Shown here one piece after another: positions 12,601-24,066 of a DNA stretch of 64,000 bases; within the stretch, counting starts at the first letter, position 1; each line of letters opens with the position of its first letter. Below the pieces are notes generated by a model. It saw only the letters and a list, made by a program, of their open reading frames with translations, was not told the DNA's origin and ran no database searches. Location: NCBI GenBank assembly GCA_963969365.1, contig OZ017763.1, positions 1,550,001 through 1,614,000 on the forward strand. Direction: 5' to 3'. The DNA comes from Asterochloris sp. CNOR1. Taxonomy: Eukaryota; Chlorophyta; Trebouxiophyceae; Trebouxiales; Trebouxiaceae. Position numbers and translations under genes: made by a program.

Positions 12601-15158
12601 TGAGCTGCGCCACCCGCAGCCATCCAGACCATGTCAGTCTGCACTCCACATGCTGCGCACCTGCCAGGTATGAGCTGCAACATGGTCAGCGTGGACTTCC
12701 TCCTGCTCAGCACCTGACAACCACCAGCAGCTGACCCACCTGCTGGCCGATGATGCTGCAGCTCCTGGCCAGTTCTCGCTCGTGCCTGCCTCCTGCCCAT
12801 CACCAGACAGGTCGGAGCTGCTGGAACCCCCGCTCCGACCGCAACTGCCTGTCTCCACCACTGAGATCAAGCGCTTCTTGATCGCGCTGGCGTAAGGGCG
12901 CTTGGCAGCAGCCTGGCCTGAGACCTGCAGAAGGTGCAGAAATGTGAGTGTCAGCCAGAGGCTGCAGAGCAGAGCATGAAATGAGCATTCCTGTGGTCGC
13001 TGTCCCGACTCTGCCCTGGAACCTGCAGGGAGCATGTCAGGGCCCACAACAAGACGCTGCTGGCATAGGGGCACTTCGTTGCAGCTTCAACCCGCCCACA
13101 GAGACCACAGGTCTGTCTGAGGTGCGTGGTCAAACGTGCCTGCTCTGCACTGCTGTTTGATTGCTCGAGGCTTGCATGCAGGAGTCAGCGCATAACGACC
13201 CTGCAGGCAGCGAGCCAGAAATGAACAGACGGCACTTTCTGTGCACAATATGGGTTGGCAGGTTAGCGGCTGCGTGATGCAGCACAACAAAGATTCAGCA
13301 CAGGCACTCCCTGCGCACTCAATTCCACCTCGTCCATCTTCCAACGTGGCAGCCTGCTCAGCACACTGGGAATCAGCCACTTTTTTGCATGTATCTGCTC
13401 ACATGTGCTTCGTCCCGCACTGGAGCCTGCCAGACAATGGCTTCATCGTCCTGAGTCGGGACGACCTGCAGGCAACAGGTGAAGTGCTTGAGCTGGCCTG
13501 CTGCAGACAGGTATGTCTTTCCCATCCACATAGACAGGCGTAGTCTGGTCACCCCAACTTGCAGTCTGCTGGGGGCAATCTGATGTAAAACAAAGCACTG
13601 CTGGGGCAGCCTGCACAATGTCTGAAAGCAACAGGGGCCTTGCATGAGCACACAGTACTGGTTGGGCAAGAGCCAGCTGAGATGCAAAACAGCCCACGTC
13701 AGACCTTGTTGTCAACCCGTCTCCAACATGCCAGGGCAGCCAGACCTACAGACAAGCGCAATGCAGCCCAGCTGAGTGCATTACTGATCTGGTCTCCACA
13801 TCTGCAGTAGCCATGTGGGCAAATGCTGCTTAGTCTGCTTGGGGAACTTCACTGGTGCTCTGCCCAGCTAGTACGTTTCAAACCGCGGCCACAAAGTCCC
13901 AGCTAAGGACCCCCATTGCGGCAAAGCTTGCTGGCAGCACAGGGCTCGAGGTTTATTATGTACAGCCTTCTGCTGCTGCCATGTGCACAGCACAGTCAAT
14001 GGCAACAGGCCCTGTTTGCTGTTACCTGCCTTGTAGCACAAAGCCCAGCAAAGAACTTTGACTGCAGCTCATTACGCACAGCCTCCCTGAGAGCAGCACA
14101 GCTCAATGAGCATCCCGGGCACTCATGTGCAGGGTGCCTCCTAGAAAGCACCCACCAGCTTTCACATTGCTTGCAGGCCATCATGCAAAGAATCCTGCTG
14201 CAACCAAGTGTGCAGCAGTCCAGCTCAGCCCCTCTGCCATTTGCTGTTCTGGCAGCACGACGCCCAGACAGCGATTGCAAAGGAGGCATCTGGAGCTCCC
14301 CATGCAGGCCTCCTGTGCTGCCATGTGGGGGCTGGCAGTTCAAAAAGGTGAAGCGCTCGTCACCCTCTGTCTGTTTCCCTGGCAGCACAGAAGCCCAGCA
14401 ACACCTCCTTCGATAAAGACAGCTCCACCTGCTCCTGGCGCCGCCACCTCAGTGAGCATCAGCAGGGCTCGCCCACCACCTGCCCAGCTGGCAGCAACAA
14501 ACAGCGAAGGACTCGCCTGAAGCTCCTCACGCACAGAGTCCTGTCGCCGTGGGCGCTTCACTCCCACCACCAGCGTGCTGCCTCCTGAGCCCGAGCTGCT
14601 GGCGTTCTGGGCTGCCTGCGCCTGGGGACCTCGTGCTGCAGGCTTCCCCTCTGGCCTGTGTTGCGGCCTCTGCGCCCTGCTGGGCGTGAGGGGCTTGGGC
14701 TGCTGCCCCACAGGTCCAGCCACATTGGCTGCCACAGGCGCTGCGCGCCTTGCTGGTGGTGCGTGTTGGGTGTCGCCCTGGCAGTCAGTGCCTTGTGGGC
14801 GCGGCGCTGGCTGCCTGGGGGCAGTCTGCTGAGTGGGCTGAAGCTGGTGCTGGGATGCAGCGCCTTTGCCATCAGGGAGCGCCATGTCTCCATGCTGATC
14901 TAGCGCGGCATGCCCCACCTGAGGTGGGCCGGTGCCCTGCAGCAGGCACCCAATTGTGAACTCTGGGCAATGGGGACAGATTCACCTTGCACTGCGCCAT
15001 GCCCACCTGGGCCCTCTTGTCGAAGAACCGTGTGATGGCCTGCTTGGGATTGAGCTTGCGCACTGGAAGCGGCCCAAGCTGCTTCTGCAACATAACACAC
15101 ATTGTCAGGAATATGACGATGTTGACACAGGCCAAACATTGGTGCCTACCTTGCCCAT
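1..15158 (-). CDS. DNA2: DNA2-like replication helicase/nuclease, 3' end beyond the left edge
   Basis: DNA2 is a nuclear ATP-dependent helicase/nuclease with an Fe-S cluster, acting on Okazaki flaps and in DNA end resection. Modelled exons: 15158-15150, 15084-15007, 14918-14517, 12924-12740, 12570-12384, 11636-11529, 10949-9249, 8206-7972, 7600-7449, 6749-6639, 6079-5846, 5661-5557, 5431-5312, 5019-4891, 4485-4317, 3945-3754, 3037-2867, 2288-1964, 1409-1240, 816-686; all phases agree (at least 1638 aa). Nuclease signatures: [32 protein letters not shown]; the Fe-S cysteines are the C of RCPR plus CARC and the C of VAAC. Helicase signatures: WRLDRDE and Walker A GMPGTGKT (about residues 1549-1556). 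The 567-codon exon 10949-9249 is Ala/Gly/Pro/Gln-rich. The first exon encodes only Met-Gly-Lys; residues 17-24 (KQAITRFF) resemble a PCNA-binding box with Lys in place of the first Gln. Two donors are GC (after 14517 and 5312). The next expected helicase motif was not found in 1-685. Identity is secure; the N-terminal exons are less so. Confidence 0.9.
3125..3583 (-). repeat. Three degenerate copies of DNA2 exon 2867-3037 inside the adjacent intron
   Basis: The exon stretch encoding [15 protein letters not shown] (about 2966-3011) recurs upstream on the minus strand at about 3125-3185, 3260-3336 and 3510-3583. Translated, the copies contain [23 protein letters not shown] and HSVDAKL. The two outer copies also preserve sequence up to the acceptor side of the real exon. 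Confidence 0.85.
6138..6299 (-). repeat. Copies of the 5' half of DNA2 exon 5846-6079
   Basis: The plus-strand block 6190-6299 aligns with exon positions about 5991-6085: GCGGCAGCCTCAG, then AGCGC, ACCCCAGGAG and CCTGCTGCAG in the same order. A shorter second copy of the GCGCTTGACCCAGG portion lies at 6138-6160. Both are in the intron just upstream of the exon in transcript order. Confidence 0.75.
7035..7070 (-). repeat. Copy of the acceptor edge of DNA2 exon 6639-6749
   Basis: On the minus strand this block reads as an acceptor followed by codons for VALLKHLA, against VALLQRLA at the real exon start (6749). Weaker resemblances lie near 6850-6900 and 7190-7215. Confidence 0.6.
7690..7775 (-). 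repeat. Copy of DNA2 exon 7449-7600
   Basis: This intronic block aligns with the exon encoding [21 protein letters not shown]. Its minus-strand translation includes GALHPACC and MSGSMPHP in register, so it is a diverged copy of about 80 bases including the acceptor region. Confidence 0.75.
8261..8616 (-). repeat. Four copies of the 5' edge of DNA2 exon 7972-8206
   Basis: The exon's acceptor edge (about 8160-8216, encoding [14 protein letters not shown] after CTACAG) recurs at about 8261-8316, 8341-8380, 8468-8506 and 8541-8616. Three of the copies translate on the minus strand to [16 protein letters not shown] and LQAEALLG beside an acceptor-like CTGCAG. Confidence 0.85.
13030..13090 (-). 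repeat. Copy of the 5' part of DNA2 exon 12740-12924
   Basis: The minus-strand translation [10 protein letters not shown] matches [11 protein letters not shown] of the real exon. The copy lies in the intron immediately upstream in transcript order. Confidence 0.65.
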
Positions 15159-15460
15159 GATGTTTGTGGGTGCTGCGTGTGTGCGATCAGGCCGGCACCA
15201 TGGCGATAATGCAACGAAACAACCCCATGTGCTCCTGAAACCACAGATCGTCCACACATCTGCTACACAGACCCTCACCAGATTGTTACAAAAGAATATG
15301 AAACAATTGTGTCGCAGATGTCAGTTGAGGAGAGACTACAAGGAGGACAAGCTGGGCTTGCACTAAAGAGACTGACAGGAAATCACTGCACAGATCTACT
15401 GGACACGCAACTCAGGTCTCTGCTCTCAAGATGTGACACCAAACTCCAGGCTTCCAGGGG
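15159..15460. other. Intergenic spacer between pyruvate kinase and DNA2
   Basis: Both flanking genes run on the minus strand, so this 302-base gap must hold the 3' UTR of pyruvate kinase and the promoter and 5' UTR of DNA2. A TGTAA poly(A)-like element (minus strand) is at 15286-15290. I see no gene here. Confidence 0.6.
15286..15290 (-). terminator. TGTAA poly(A)-like signal after pyruvate kinase
   Basis: TTACA on the plus strand is TGTAA on the minus strand, about 175 bases beyond the pyruvate kinase stop. TGTAA is the usual poly(A) signal in chlorophyte algae. The motif is short and could occur by chance. Confidence 0.4.
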
Positions 15461-18400
15461 CTAAAAACGGCTTTCGTCATCACTGGAAGCCGTCACAGCG
15501 TCCTTGGGGACTTTGCGGACCTGTGCGCAGGCATGACATGTTTGGGCACACAACAGAAGCACCCTGGTGCGTACAGACGTTGCACAGGATCAGGTCTGCA
15601 GACGCTGCACATAGTCAGGTTTGTACTTTGAGTGGGGGTTGCAGTCTGCAAGACTTGCAGCGTGCTTGTGCTGCTTGAGAGGAGCGGACTGGCAGGTGAT
15701 TCTGAGGCACCATGCAGGAAGGAGGTCATGCACCAAAGCAGAATCATGTGCAGCTCTAGTGGTGTGTCCTGGCAGACGGTGCAGAACGGAAAATGATCTA
15801 CTTCAGTAAATTTCTGGTACGTCAGAATACTCAAGCGGTGTCACCAATTCATATACAACCCGACCAAGGCTTCTGCATGCCATTCACCTGTCTCAACCTG
15901 GCATGGGCAGAGCCTCACCTGAATGGCATGTGTGGAGGCCTGCCGCCAGATGGGCTGCCTGCCGCTCTGCACAATTGCAACCTGCTGCCCTCCTTTGACC
16001 AGACCGCGACTCTTAAGCTCATTGATGCCCCTGCAGCATCAAAAAATGATTTTTCCAACAATCAGGAAGCAGACCAGGCCAGCATCAGCCACTTTGAGCA
16101 CTGGCACCTTGGATTGGGGAAGCATTTGATGCATATACAGCCCTGCAGCAGCATTTGTTAAGCAGGCAGCAAGGCTACCCACACTAGTTTCGCCACGCCT
16201 CAATGGTGGAGGTCATCAACTCCCCCTTTAAAGCAGCAAAGGTATGTGGCAGGACATGGTTGCATTGCCGGCAGAACCGTTTTGCTTGGATTGTACACGC
16301 TGAGCATCAGCATCAGACCTTGACAGACTGGACGTAAGCCAAACAGTCCTCTTGCTGCTCTGGCCTCAAGACCTGAAGCTCACAGCTTGAAGATCTCTCA
16401 ACCCCTGAAGGGTCTGTCGTGCCTGAGCTCCATCCCCTTATTTACCAAAAGTGGGCATGATCACCCTCCTCACCTAAGGTGCACAGAGCTGACAGCCCGA
16501 GGTACAACATTTCCCTCCAGACTCTCAGTGAAGTCAGCAACTCAACAACTTCCTAACAGCAGGGGTGGCCCCTGCCCCTACACTCATGTATCCAACACAC
16601 ATGCACAGGCCTGGCAGCACACTCACTTGTCAAAGGCGGCATCAGAGGTCTCGTCAAATTTCAGGTACAGAGGAACGACGCCGTGGTAGAGCGCCAGGCG
16701 CCGCTGCACGTCGCGGTTCTCTGTGAACGCGTAGATGGGCTTGTCGGGGCGGTAGTGGGAAAGCAGCGCTGGCATGTTGCCCTGCAGACCAGCAAGCAAA
16801 GATAAAGCTACAGCGGCACTGGTTGGTCACAACAGTTCAATGTGCATGTTGGGGCATAGTGTGAGAGCATGAATGACAAACCTCTGCACACTGGCAAGCA
16901 ACGTTCACTTGACGTGGCCCCTCTCAACCTTCATGCATCAGTATACAGGGACCCTGCTTATTGTGGAAGCCACAACGGAGTTTTGAAAGGTGTCTGCCAG
17001 GCGTGCTGTTGACAATGACTGCGGCACCTGCCAGGACAAGTCCCTGGCCTGCCAGCGGGGGCCTTGACCATGGCAGGCACAGTACTGGGCGGAGGAGTCA
17101 GAATTTGGAGCCAGCATCAGTTCACTACTGCCTGTGCATGCCCTCCAGTCTGGTGGCTTCCAGACTTCATAGCCCTTTGAGAACCCACCTTCCTTGTGAA
17201 GACTACCAGGGAGGTGCCAATGGTGTTGGCCATTGTGGTTGCATGGTAGGCAAACATCTCAGACAGGCCAGGGTTGCTCATGCGCCCAGAGCCGTCACTC
17301 ATCCCCGGGGGCACAATCCAGTCGATGGGCTCAGCATCCTCACTGCCATACCGCCGGGTGCCCTGCAGACAGGTTGGGGAGGCAATGTTGATTGCATGGG
17401 TGCGCTGCCGGTGATCTGAGTCAATGAGATGGGCTCTGACGACCACACTACTGTGTGCCCAGCCAGAGGGGGACGATGGAGTTGGTGAGGCATGTGTCAA
17501 AAGATGGCAAAGCTGCTGCAGATCAGCATGTCTATGTGATGCTGGTGTTGGCAAGGCGGTGCGAGTGGGTTGCTTGGCACAAAGGCAGCATAGCACATCC
17601 AACCAGGTACATGTGTACCACGTGAGGTGCCAAGGCTGTGCACCGACCATGCACACACTTGCAGCTGCAATAACACCGCCAGGTGGCAGCATGACATCCA
17701 ACTGAGAATAGGACAGCAGGTGCACCTTCAACGCTGCGACCAGCAGTGGCATCTGCCACTCATTCAATGCTCCGCAATGCCTGTAACACCTCTGAGCATG
17801 CACTTCTCATCTCCCAGCTGTGACTTCGCATGTGCAGCCTTCACCAGCAGCAGCACCCTCAAGAGTGTCCTTGTGAGCTGCAGTCGCCAAGCTGCTGAGC
17901 ATGCCCGCTTGCCCCCATACACCCTGTTCTGAAGCTTGCCGCCCATCAGGGCCAAGAGTGCCCCTGACCTCACTTTCCCCCTCACCTCCTCCCCCAACCC
18001 GCTGCACAGACCACTCTACTCAGGCAGCCTACAGCTTCCGCACATTCTGAGTGCCCGCCGCCTCAGTCAGCAGCTGAAAAGCTGCAGTTGCTGCCCAAAT
18101 TCACCTTGCCGACTTGGTACCTGCCTATCGGCCGCTTCTCTCCTCCCATCATTTGTGCAACCACCACTTTAGTCCACCTGATGGCCGAGGATGACTGGTT
18201 CTGTCTGCAGAGCCTCAACTGACATGACGTGTATACTGGCTGTAGGCAGAGGACTAGGAAGCCTGAAAGTAAAACACCCCGCAGCTCACCCGGTAGCTGA
18301 GCACGCCCAGCTCTGCCGGCCTGGCTAATGCTGACATGCCTCAGAAGGGAGCATGTCATAGGTGGGCAAAGTTACGCCTGCCAGGCAGGCCCGTTGATCA

Positions 18401-21400
18401 GCATTCCGGCGCATTGCATTTGTACGTGCACTTTTTTTGGTGCACATCCAGCTGTGTACATGGGTCACACCTGACAGGCTGTCCACATTGAAAGGGTACC
18501 TCACATTATGAAACTTGCCAGCGTGCAGCTTACCTGGTAGCTGAGCATAGCCCGCTCTGTCCGCTTGGCCACAGTTGCCATGACATCCACAGACTTGAAT
18601 GGGAACTTGCCATAGGCAGTCTCCCCAGAGAGCATGACAGCGTCTGCTCCCTCACGAACCGCAATGGCAATGTCTGACACCTGGCACAGCACATTGCAGC
18701 AAGGTCTCAGCATCGTGTGACATCAAGGAAGATGGTCAATGCATCTACTCTGCATCTGGGCTGCAGACGACTCAGCGCAGCGCAGCATGTGACATGCTAG
18801 ATGGCTGACTCTATCAGCAGAGACCAGCACGGGTTGCTTTACATACAGGCCCCAGCAAAGTGTGCAATCATACAACGATGCTCCGATGATTCGCGCGCTG
18901 TGCACAGGCCCAAGTGGCAGACAAACAGCAGTACGCAGCATGTGCATTATCAAGACGTGATGTAACACTGTAGCAAGCACCAAGCCACATCAGGCCTGCT
19001 GGGCTGCAAGTGGCTGCCATTGACCCCTGGCATATCAGTGACCGAGCGCAGCCGCACATGTGAACAAGTCAGCATTGAGGGTGCTGACCTCTGCCCTGGT
19101 GGGGGTGGGGTTGGTGATCATGGACTCCAGCATGTTGGTGGCCACAATGACTGGCTTGCCACGTTTGCGGCACCCCTGCACAATACGGCTCTGCCAGTAG
19201 GGCACCTGCAGCACATGTGCTGCACAAATCAGCAACATAGAACAAAATCAAGGCTGGACCACCATGGCTGGCTTGCCAGGCTTGCAGCATCCTCACATAT
19301 TGCGTCTGCCAGTCGGCACCCGCAGCCGAGGTGCTTCACCTGCTAGCAAGCTGGATCCAATGCAGTGGCAAACAGACTAGCAGAGCACAATCTGCGCAAC
19401 ATACTGCGTGCGCCCCTGGGAGCATGCTGCGAGGATGTGGTGCTGCCTCGGAGGCCGCAGAACAGGCAGTGCTGGGCACACTGCCTGTGACAAGGTACTA
19501 GTGGCCGCTTGTGCAGGTAGGCCTTTTCCTGTGATCTGGTCAATGCAAACCATCTTGGCCATGTGCAAGACAGCTGGGCAGACGTTACATATGCAGGCAG
19601 CTGCAGTGCATGACTGACCTGCTCTGCCTCAAGTCTGCTCCGCTTGCTGGCCCCCTGATTGAAAAAACCCCACCTGGCATACAGTACTTTCATAATGGAA
19701 GCTTGCACCAGGACACACCTACTGGCCCGGAGTCGGTGCCATGGCAGCACAAATGGTGTCCCATGGCTGGCAGTTGGCGTGCAGCACAGACAGCTCAAGG
19801 TCAAGAAGCACCTCTGTGTGCAGCAGCCCGGCCACAGAGACATGCCATTGCAGTACAATGGACTCCCATGCAGGACGCTGGCAAACAGCAGACGCACCTG
19901 CTCTACCGGAAGCTCTGCCCCCAGGTCACCACGAGCCACCATGGCGCCGTCGACAGCATCCAGAATCTCCTCCAGGTGCATCACACTGTCAGCGCTCTCA
20001 ATCTTGGCAAGCACGCCAATGCTGGCGCCTGCAGGCACAGCTTGGAACAATGAGGTCAGCAGGCCTACAGAACATGCTTTGCAGGTCAACTGACAGCCAT
20101 GTGCGCTTTTAACATTTAGAGCTGCATATTGGCCAGCACACTGAGGCAGGCGCCTGCAACAGACATGCATTGCGGCGTTGAGACTGTCTAATCAAAAGAC
20201 AGAGCATGTGGCTTATGATCACGCTGTCATTGCTGTTGATCTGGTAGAGCACGCTCCTGCCGACACAGGCAAGCGGCGAAATGTACAGCGAGCACCTCTT
20301 CACACTGTGCTGCGCTCCTCAAACAACACGCCGCAGCATGTGCATGCATCACTCTGGGCTGCCCAGCTCTGACCTTCCCATTCACAGCAGCAGAGGCAAG
20401 ATGCATAATCTTGCCTCTGCAAAAGTGCACTCTTCAGATAGTTTGACCACAAGCTTCCTGTGCACATCAACCTGGGACCCCCACTGATGCAGCAGATCAC
20501 CAGCACAGCTTTACGTACTCACCTCCATTTGCCTGATATGTGGTGTCCTGTATGACATCACTGCACCCAGCCGCTGCAATGCACCAACTGTTGCAGTGGC
20601 GCCTTGCAGGCCTCTGCGCACCTTGCTTGGCCAAATACCGCTTGAGCTCATAGATGACATCTGCATTCCTCACAAAGGATAGTGCATAGTAGTCCACTCC
20701 CACATCTATGCCAAATTTGAGGTCCAGCCAGTCCTTTTCTGTGATGGCGGGGAGGTTGGCGCTCTTGCCGCGGATGTTGAGGTGGCGCCTGCAGCCAGGT
20801 CAGGGGATGCAGCTTCAAGCCAGATGCGTGTGACAGAGGTTTGCTGGTCTGTGCTTGCGATGTTTGAAAAGACGGTCCTGTCGCGACTGTTCAAGTGGCG
20901 CCTGGTGGCACAGGGAAAGGGATGCAGCTCACGTCACCACTGCTCTTCCCTAGTTGTTCAAGCATCTTGAGGCTGAGCATGCCATCAACCAACAGCAGAC
21001 TGTCCCCTGCCCCAACATTCAATTCGCAACAAATGCACCCCTCAAATCTGCCGCCAAGCAGCCAAGCAAGACAGCTCACCATGTAGTCATGCTGCTTTGT
21101 CCACCAGCAGAGCCTCATGCCCACAAGGTCACACAGCAGACAGCTGCTGCACACAACGCAAAACACAGTCTTTGAGCCTCATGTGCCCACCTAGAAGCCA
21201 TGATCCCTCCATCAATGACCTCGCACTCCACGTCCTTCCCGCTCTTCTTCAGCAGCTTGAGGCTGAGCATGCCGCCGTCCACCAGCAGGGTGTCTCCCTC
21301 ACTGACATCATCTATGAAGCCGTCGTAGTTCACTGAAATGCGGCCATCGCGGCCATCTGCGCCCTCCTTGGTGGTGAAGGTGTACTTCTGGCCTGAACAG

Positions 21401-23325
21401 CAAAAGCATGCTGGATGGAAGGAGAGTGTGGACAGAGGCAGAGCTGCAAAGTTGGGGATCGTCCATGCCTGCGCTGCAAACGAGGCATGTTGTTGATGAC
21501 AGATGGGCAGTGGAGTTCACAGAGACAAGCCTCTCATGGCCACTGGCTGCCTGGCCTGATGGTGAAAGAGTGCTGGCCTGCATGCAGCAGATCTGCAGCA
21601 GCAGACCATGCAGGCCCTCCAGCAGTGAGTGCCTGCTGCATGCCAGCACGCTCCATGCTAGTTGGCAATCAGATGTGACTCATAAAGGCGCATCAGCCAG
21701 GCCCTGTGTCTCCACATGGCTTGTGACACCCAAGTGGCGAGCAGCCCAATTACTGCTTGGCCACCTGGCCCAGACCAGATTGCTCAAACCACTACGGACC
21801 CCTCAATCTAGCAGGCACATGAAGCGCACATGGCCGCGTGGTGATGAGCTCACTAGACTGACTCAGCTGTGTGGCTCACACCCCTGCTTACAGAGCAGTC
21901 TGCAGCCCAAGAAAGATGCCCCACACCCTACACACGTGGAATGCTGGCCACAGCTCCATGTGCAAGCATGCTCACACTGCACTGTGAGGTATAACGGATG
22001 CTTTTGACATGCCCGGCATGCAGTGCATTTCAAGATGTGGTGAACTGCAGGCCAGGGAAGGAGGAGTGAAGCACTTGCCAATCCCCCCCTCCCCCCATTT
22101 TCACAAGAGCAGAAATCCCTGACCATAACCCGTTTCATGGGTTCAAGTGCACAGGCCCACCTGGCTTCATGGTGATGGGCTCAGTGACGTCTCCACTGCG
22201 CACCTCTGGGCCCTTGGTGTCCAGCATTATGGCCACGCCGTTCCTGTTGAGCTTGTTGTACTCCTTCACCAGGTCCACCACAGCCTGCACAGGGGAGGTC
22301 CGTCTCGGCAGAGTGGAGAACAGTGCCACTCTTGAGCCTGCCCAACAGCCCTGCATGTTGCTCCCAATCTGGCAAGCCTGCACATGAGCTTTCTCAATCC
22401 TTCTTCAGGTCCACAATAGCCTGCACAGGGGATAGAATAGATCAGCAGGCTGATGGCAAGTTGTGCGTGGCTGGGCCGACTGAAGTCCCACAGGAATGCT
22501 GCAGACCACTTCTGCAGTTCCATTGGTGACTTGATGCTCGGTGCCTTCCAAGCTTATTGTTCCCCTTTTGCAGGTCAACAATACCCTGCAGGCAGGGCCT
22601 GTAGGCATTGTCAGCCTTCTGCTGCCAAGTGAGGTGCCCCTGCAGCATCACATCCACCTTTGAAATGCAGCACTGTCAAGCAGCTGCAGGCTGCTCATTG
22701 GAAGCCCCTTGTGGCGGCAGCAGGCGCAGCAGCCATGCAGACAGGCTCCACGTGGCAAAGCAGTCAGCAGGTACTGCAGGCCTACAGATGCAGGCCTGCT
22801 GAAACTCTGCAGGGATGGCAGGCCGTGCCCCCGCAACAGGCGCTTCAGACGCCAGCTGCCACAAACGCTGCAGCTATATCCACATAATGTATGCCGTATG
22901 ACAATACAAGGTCTGGCTCTGAGCTAGCAGGGCAGCCATGCAAAGCCTGCAGGGGATCTCCACAGCGACACACTGTTGCCAGATCAATCTGGGGGACTGT
23001 CTTCCGTGCAGCCTGCTGGGACGCAACACTGGTGCTGGCAGTATAGGGATGACCGCCGCCCTCAATCTTGGCTCACATGACTCGCCGTGACCTGCTGCTA
23101 AGTGCGCAGCCGCCATGCAAATCCTTTGAAGATGCTCAGTCGTGCAGCCCTGCTGCCTGACTTGCCTTGTGGGACTTGTGGTCGCCATGCGACATGTTCA
23201 GCCGCGCCACACTCATCCCCTCATCAGCCAGGCGGAAAAGGTTCTCCTTGCTGTTGGTGGTGGGCCCGATGGTGCAGACGATCTTGGTCTTGCGCAGCTG
23301 GCTGGCCATACTTTCCGAGTCAATC
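15461..23325 (-). CDS. Plastid-type pyruvate kinase, transit-peptide exon unresolved
   Basis: Pyruvate kinase makes pyruvate and ATP from phosphoenolpyruvate; in plastids this feeds fatty-acid synthesis. Exons: 23325-23166, 22284-22161, 21392-21191, 20788-20622, 20028-19898, 19205-19089, 18680-18534, 17362-17189, 16781-16627, 16030-15919, 15520-15461; all phases agree. From Met at 23309 this gives 510 aa. Motifs in order: [40 protein letters not shown] with [34 protein letters not shown], and C-terminal [28 protein letters not shown]-like and SGETA.GKFP forms match the plant plastid beta-type rather than the cytosolic type. The first visible exon opens in mid-codon 16 bases before the Met, so an upstream exon with a transit peptide is expected in 23326-24066. 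The intron after 23166 has a GC donor (AAG/GCAAGT). Several introns carry exon-edge copies. Confidence 0.93.
18286..18345 (-). repeat. Copy of the donor edge of pyruvate kinase exon 18534-18680
   Basis: The minus-strand translation [16 protein letters not shown] followed by GTGAGC matches [16 protein letters not shown] followed by GTAAGC at the true exon end. The copy lies about 190 bases into the downstream intron and keeps a usable-looking donor. Confidence 0.8.
19256..19330 (-). repeat. Copy of the 5' half of pyruvate kinase exon 19089-19205
   Basis: The block aligns with the exon start on the plus strand: CATGGCTGGCTTGCCAGGC against AATGACTGGCTTGCCACG, then a shared CTGCCAGT and GGCACC-CGCAG acceptor. 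It sits in the upstream intron. Confidence 0.75.
20951..21024 (-). repeat. Degenerate copy of pyruvate kinase exon 21191-21392
   Basis: The minus-strand translation [21 protein letters not shown] matches exon residues [21 protein letters not shown]. It lies in the next intron. A second small copy at about 20889-20922 resembles the acceptor edge of exon 20622-20788. Confidence 0.85.
22395..22600 (-). repeat. Two copies of the acceptor edge of pyruvate kinase exon 22161-22284
   Basis: The junction (22261-22296 on plus: AGGTCCACCACAGCCTGCAC) recurs at about 22395-22432 as AGGTCCACAATAGCCTGCAC, and at about 22566-22600 as AGGTCAACAATACCCTGCAG. Each copy keeps the acceptor-like element. Confidence 0.8.
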
Positions 23326-24066
23326 CTGTGGGGCAGACAGCAAAGAGGGTTGGGGAAGGGAACATGAAAGGATCCTCCGGGGTAGCACTTCAAGGTACCA
23401 GGGCCGTCAGAGGCTGCAGAGCACAGAGCCTAGAGTTACATGGCTGTAGCTTCTGTGGCCGACGAGGGCCCATGCAGTCATCACGGCTGGCTGACACCTG
23501 ATCCTGGTCTTGCATGGCTGGCTGGCCATGCTTTTAGCTGCAGAGGACAGAGTGATCAGTACTGTCAAGCAGCCTGGAAGGACATCTGGAAGGAGACAGG
23601 TCTCAGGAGCCGTAAGCTTTAGCTGATGCTGAACAACACCAGCAAGGTTGCTTGTTATTTCTGTAAAAGGGTCGTGAAGCCTGCAAGGTGGTGTGCTAGC
23701 CATGGGGAGCAGTAATGGCCTGGCAGCTGGCTGCTTGCGGCGCTTGTGCTGCAGGGGAGACGGCCAGGGTCCCGTGCAGGGCGCAGAGCATTGCAACGAG
23801 CAGCATTGTGCTGGCTGGGCTAGGGAACCCAAAGGCTCAAGCAGTATGCAGGCAACATTCCGAGGGGCAGGCTGGCAGCCTGTTGCAGCTAATCAGCATA
23901 GGGTGTACCACACTACTGACAGACCCCTGCAGGAAGCACATTGGCAGGTCGGCAGGATGGCACGGCCAGACTGCATGGGCAGGTCTGGTCTTGAGATGGT
24001 AGATGTGACATGACCAAGGGGGCAGAGTCTCTGGGAATGGTTGGTGCATGAATCAGACTGTGCTGC
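23326..24066. other. Presumed 5' region of pyruvate kinase
   Basis: The ankyrin gene ends at 24067 and the first clear pyruvate kinase exon begins at 23325, so the missing transit-peptide exon and promoter should lie here. A minus-strand open frame from 23832 starts MGSLAQPAQCC and is rich in Ser, Pro, Lys and Arg; it is a possible transit-peptide exon, but I found no donor with the right phase. Confidence 0.35.
23497..23545 (-). repeat. Copy of the acceptor edge of pyruvate kinase exon 23166-23325
   Basis: The minus-strand translation KSMASQPCKTRIR, preceded by a CTCTGCAG acceptor, matches [13 protein letters not shown] of the real exon. It lies about 170 bases upstream of it. Confidence 0.8.

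Noticed and set aside
23707-23799. Small secreted peptide gene (minus-strand frame starting MLLVAMLCALHG)
   Set aside because: It has a signal-peptide-like start but lies where the pyruvate kinase 5' exon is expected, is very short, and has no further support.
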